In this document: positions 51,027-51,279 of the stretch, one piece after another
How positions within the stretch are numbered: the first letter of the stretch is position 1
How the letters are laid out: the number at the start of each line of letters is the position of its first letter
Origin: Candidatus Poribacteria bacterium
GTDB taxonomy: Bacteria; Poribacteria; WGA-4E; WGA-3G
Length of the DNA: 51,279 nucleotides
Assembly (NCBI GenBank): GCA_022819945.1
Contig: JAJEGI010000152.1
Span: forward strand, 1 to 51,279
Direction of reading: 5' to 3'
The notes under the pieces: generated by a model
Database searches by the model: none
Seen by the model: the letters and a program-made list of their open reading frames with translations, nothing else
Told to the model about the DNA's origin: nothing
Position numbers and translations under genes: made by a program

Positions 51027-51279
51027 TCAATAGTCGCCGTAAAACTGGATACGGTTGCCTTCTGGATCGCGGATATCGAAAATGGCATGCCCATCTTCAT
51101 TTTCCAGTTTCCGTAACCGTTTCCCTTTCGATCTTATGTGCTGATGAATGGCACTCACGCTTTCAACGTGAAACATCAGTTTTTGTCTGCCTTCGTTGGG
51201 TTTGCTGGCACTATGGAGACACAACGTGCAAGCCCCTGCTTTAAAACGGAAAAACCGGTTTTCTGGGAACGGCTGGTCT
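51027..51279 (-). CDS. Glyoxalase/bleomycin-resistance (VOC) family protein, partial
   Basis: The frame is open from the right edge of the window, so the N-terminus is missing. The visible part reads RFFRFKAGACTLCLHSASKP, then LMFHVESVSAIHQHIRSKG and FDIRDPEGNRIQFYGDY. The last block, DPEGNRIQF, is the characteristic end of VOC-superfamily domains (metal-dependent lyases, dioxygenases and resistance proteins). The catalytic role and substrate cannot be told from the part seen. Confidence 0.75.
   Translation of the reverse strand, partial: DQPFPENRFFRFKAGACTLCLHSASKPNEGRQKLMFHVESVSAIHQHIRSKGKRLRKLENEDGHAIFDIRDPEGNRIQFYGDY

Noticed and set aside
48188..51279. Right-hand accessory block as a prophage or integrated element
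   Set aside because: No integrase, phage structural gene, tRNA-linked attachment site or flanking repeat is seen.

Overview
The window looks like a piece of chromosome from an uncultured, Gram-negative-type environmental bacterium. The gene mix points to Candidatus Poribacteria or a close relative: a CTPSR sulfatase, an L-rhamnonate-dehydratase-like enolase, two DUF6785-type membrane proteins, phytanoyl-CoA dioxygenase, a GHL10 glycoside-hydrolase-like protein, a Uma2 remnant and many short dispersed intergenic repeats. This placement is inferred from gene content, not from a tree. Promoters are mostly clean sigma70 type, with six boxes spaced by exactly 17 bases.

Layout. 1-141: left end of an IS3-family element. 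142-4031: a B12-binding radical SAM protein with a duplicated helical tail, then an orphan double-ATPase ABC protein. 4146-4931: a nucleotidyltransferase (MNT) and HEPN domain fused in one chain, with an in-frame internal ribosome site. 5208-6872: a palindrome-bearing promoter and two paralogous small exported proteins, separated by a transposase scrap. 7065-9086: overlapping genes for a LolA-like protein, a secreted YidD and a TPR membrane protein. 9179-13961 (minus): sulfatase, DUF6785 protein and rhamnonate-dehydratase-like enolase. 14046-18703 (minus): cell-envelope genes (amidase lipoprotein, GHL10, an exported beta-repeat protein) among dispersed repeats. 18966-22457: PhyH dioxygenase, a tRNA-Val/tRNA-Asp operon with promoter and terminator, serS and an orphan DNA methyltransferase. 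22492-30511: bioB, pyrK, a phosphoesterase, a STAS protein, a second DUF6785 protein and two glycosyltransferases. 30533-34126: Uma2 remnant, copper ATPase and a Gfo/Idh/MocA oxidoreductase.

34258-48005 (minus) is a long respiratory complex I operon read E-F-G-H-J-K-L-M-N. NuoA, B, C, D and I are absent. Three kinds of extra gene are inserted: a coiled-coil membrane protein between nuoF and nuoG, a DUF5069 protein between nuoL and nuoM, and a NhaD/CitMHS-type ion antiporter between nuoM and nuoN. Several gaps in this operon are filled by dispersed repeats. One repeat family sits at a fixed distance before three start codons and carries the Shine-Dalgarno sequence. 48188-51279 is an accessory tail: small unknown proteins, a beta-repeat paralogue, a protein built from about 33-residue CxxC modules, a hicBA pair and a partial glyoxalase-type gene.

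The most noteworthy signals are the start-codon-proximal repeat in the nuo operon, the CxxC-repeat protein, the MNT-HEPN fusion with an internal start, a pair of hairpins with the same loop but different complementary stems, the secreted YidD operon, and the ion antiporter embedded in the complex I genes.
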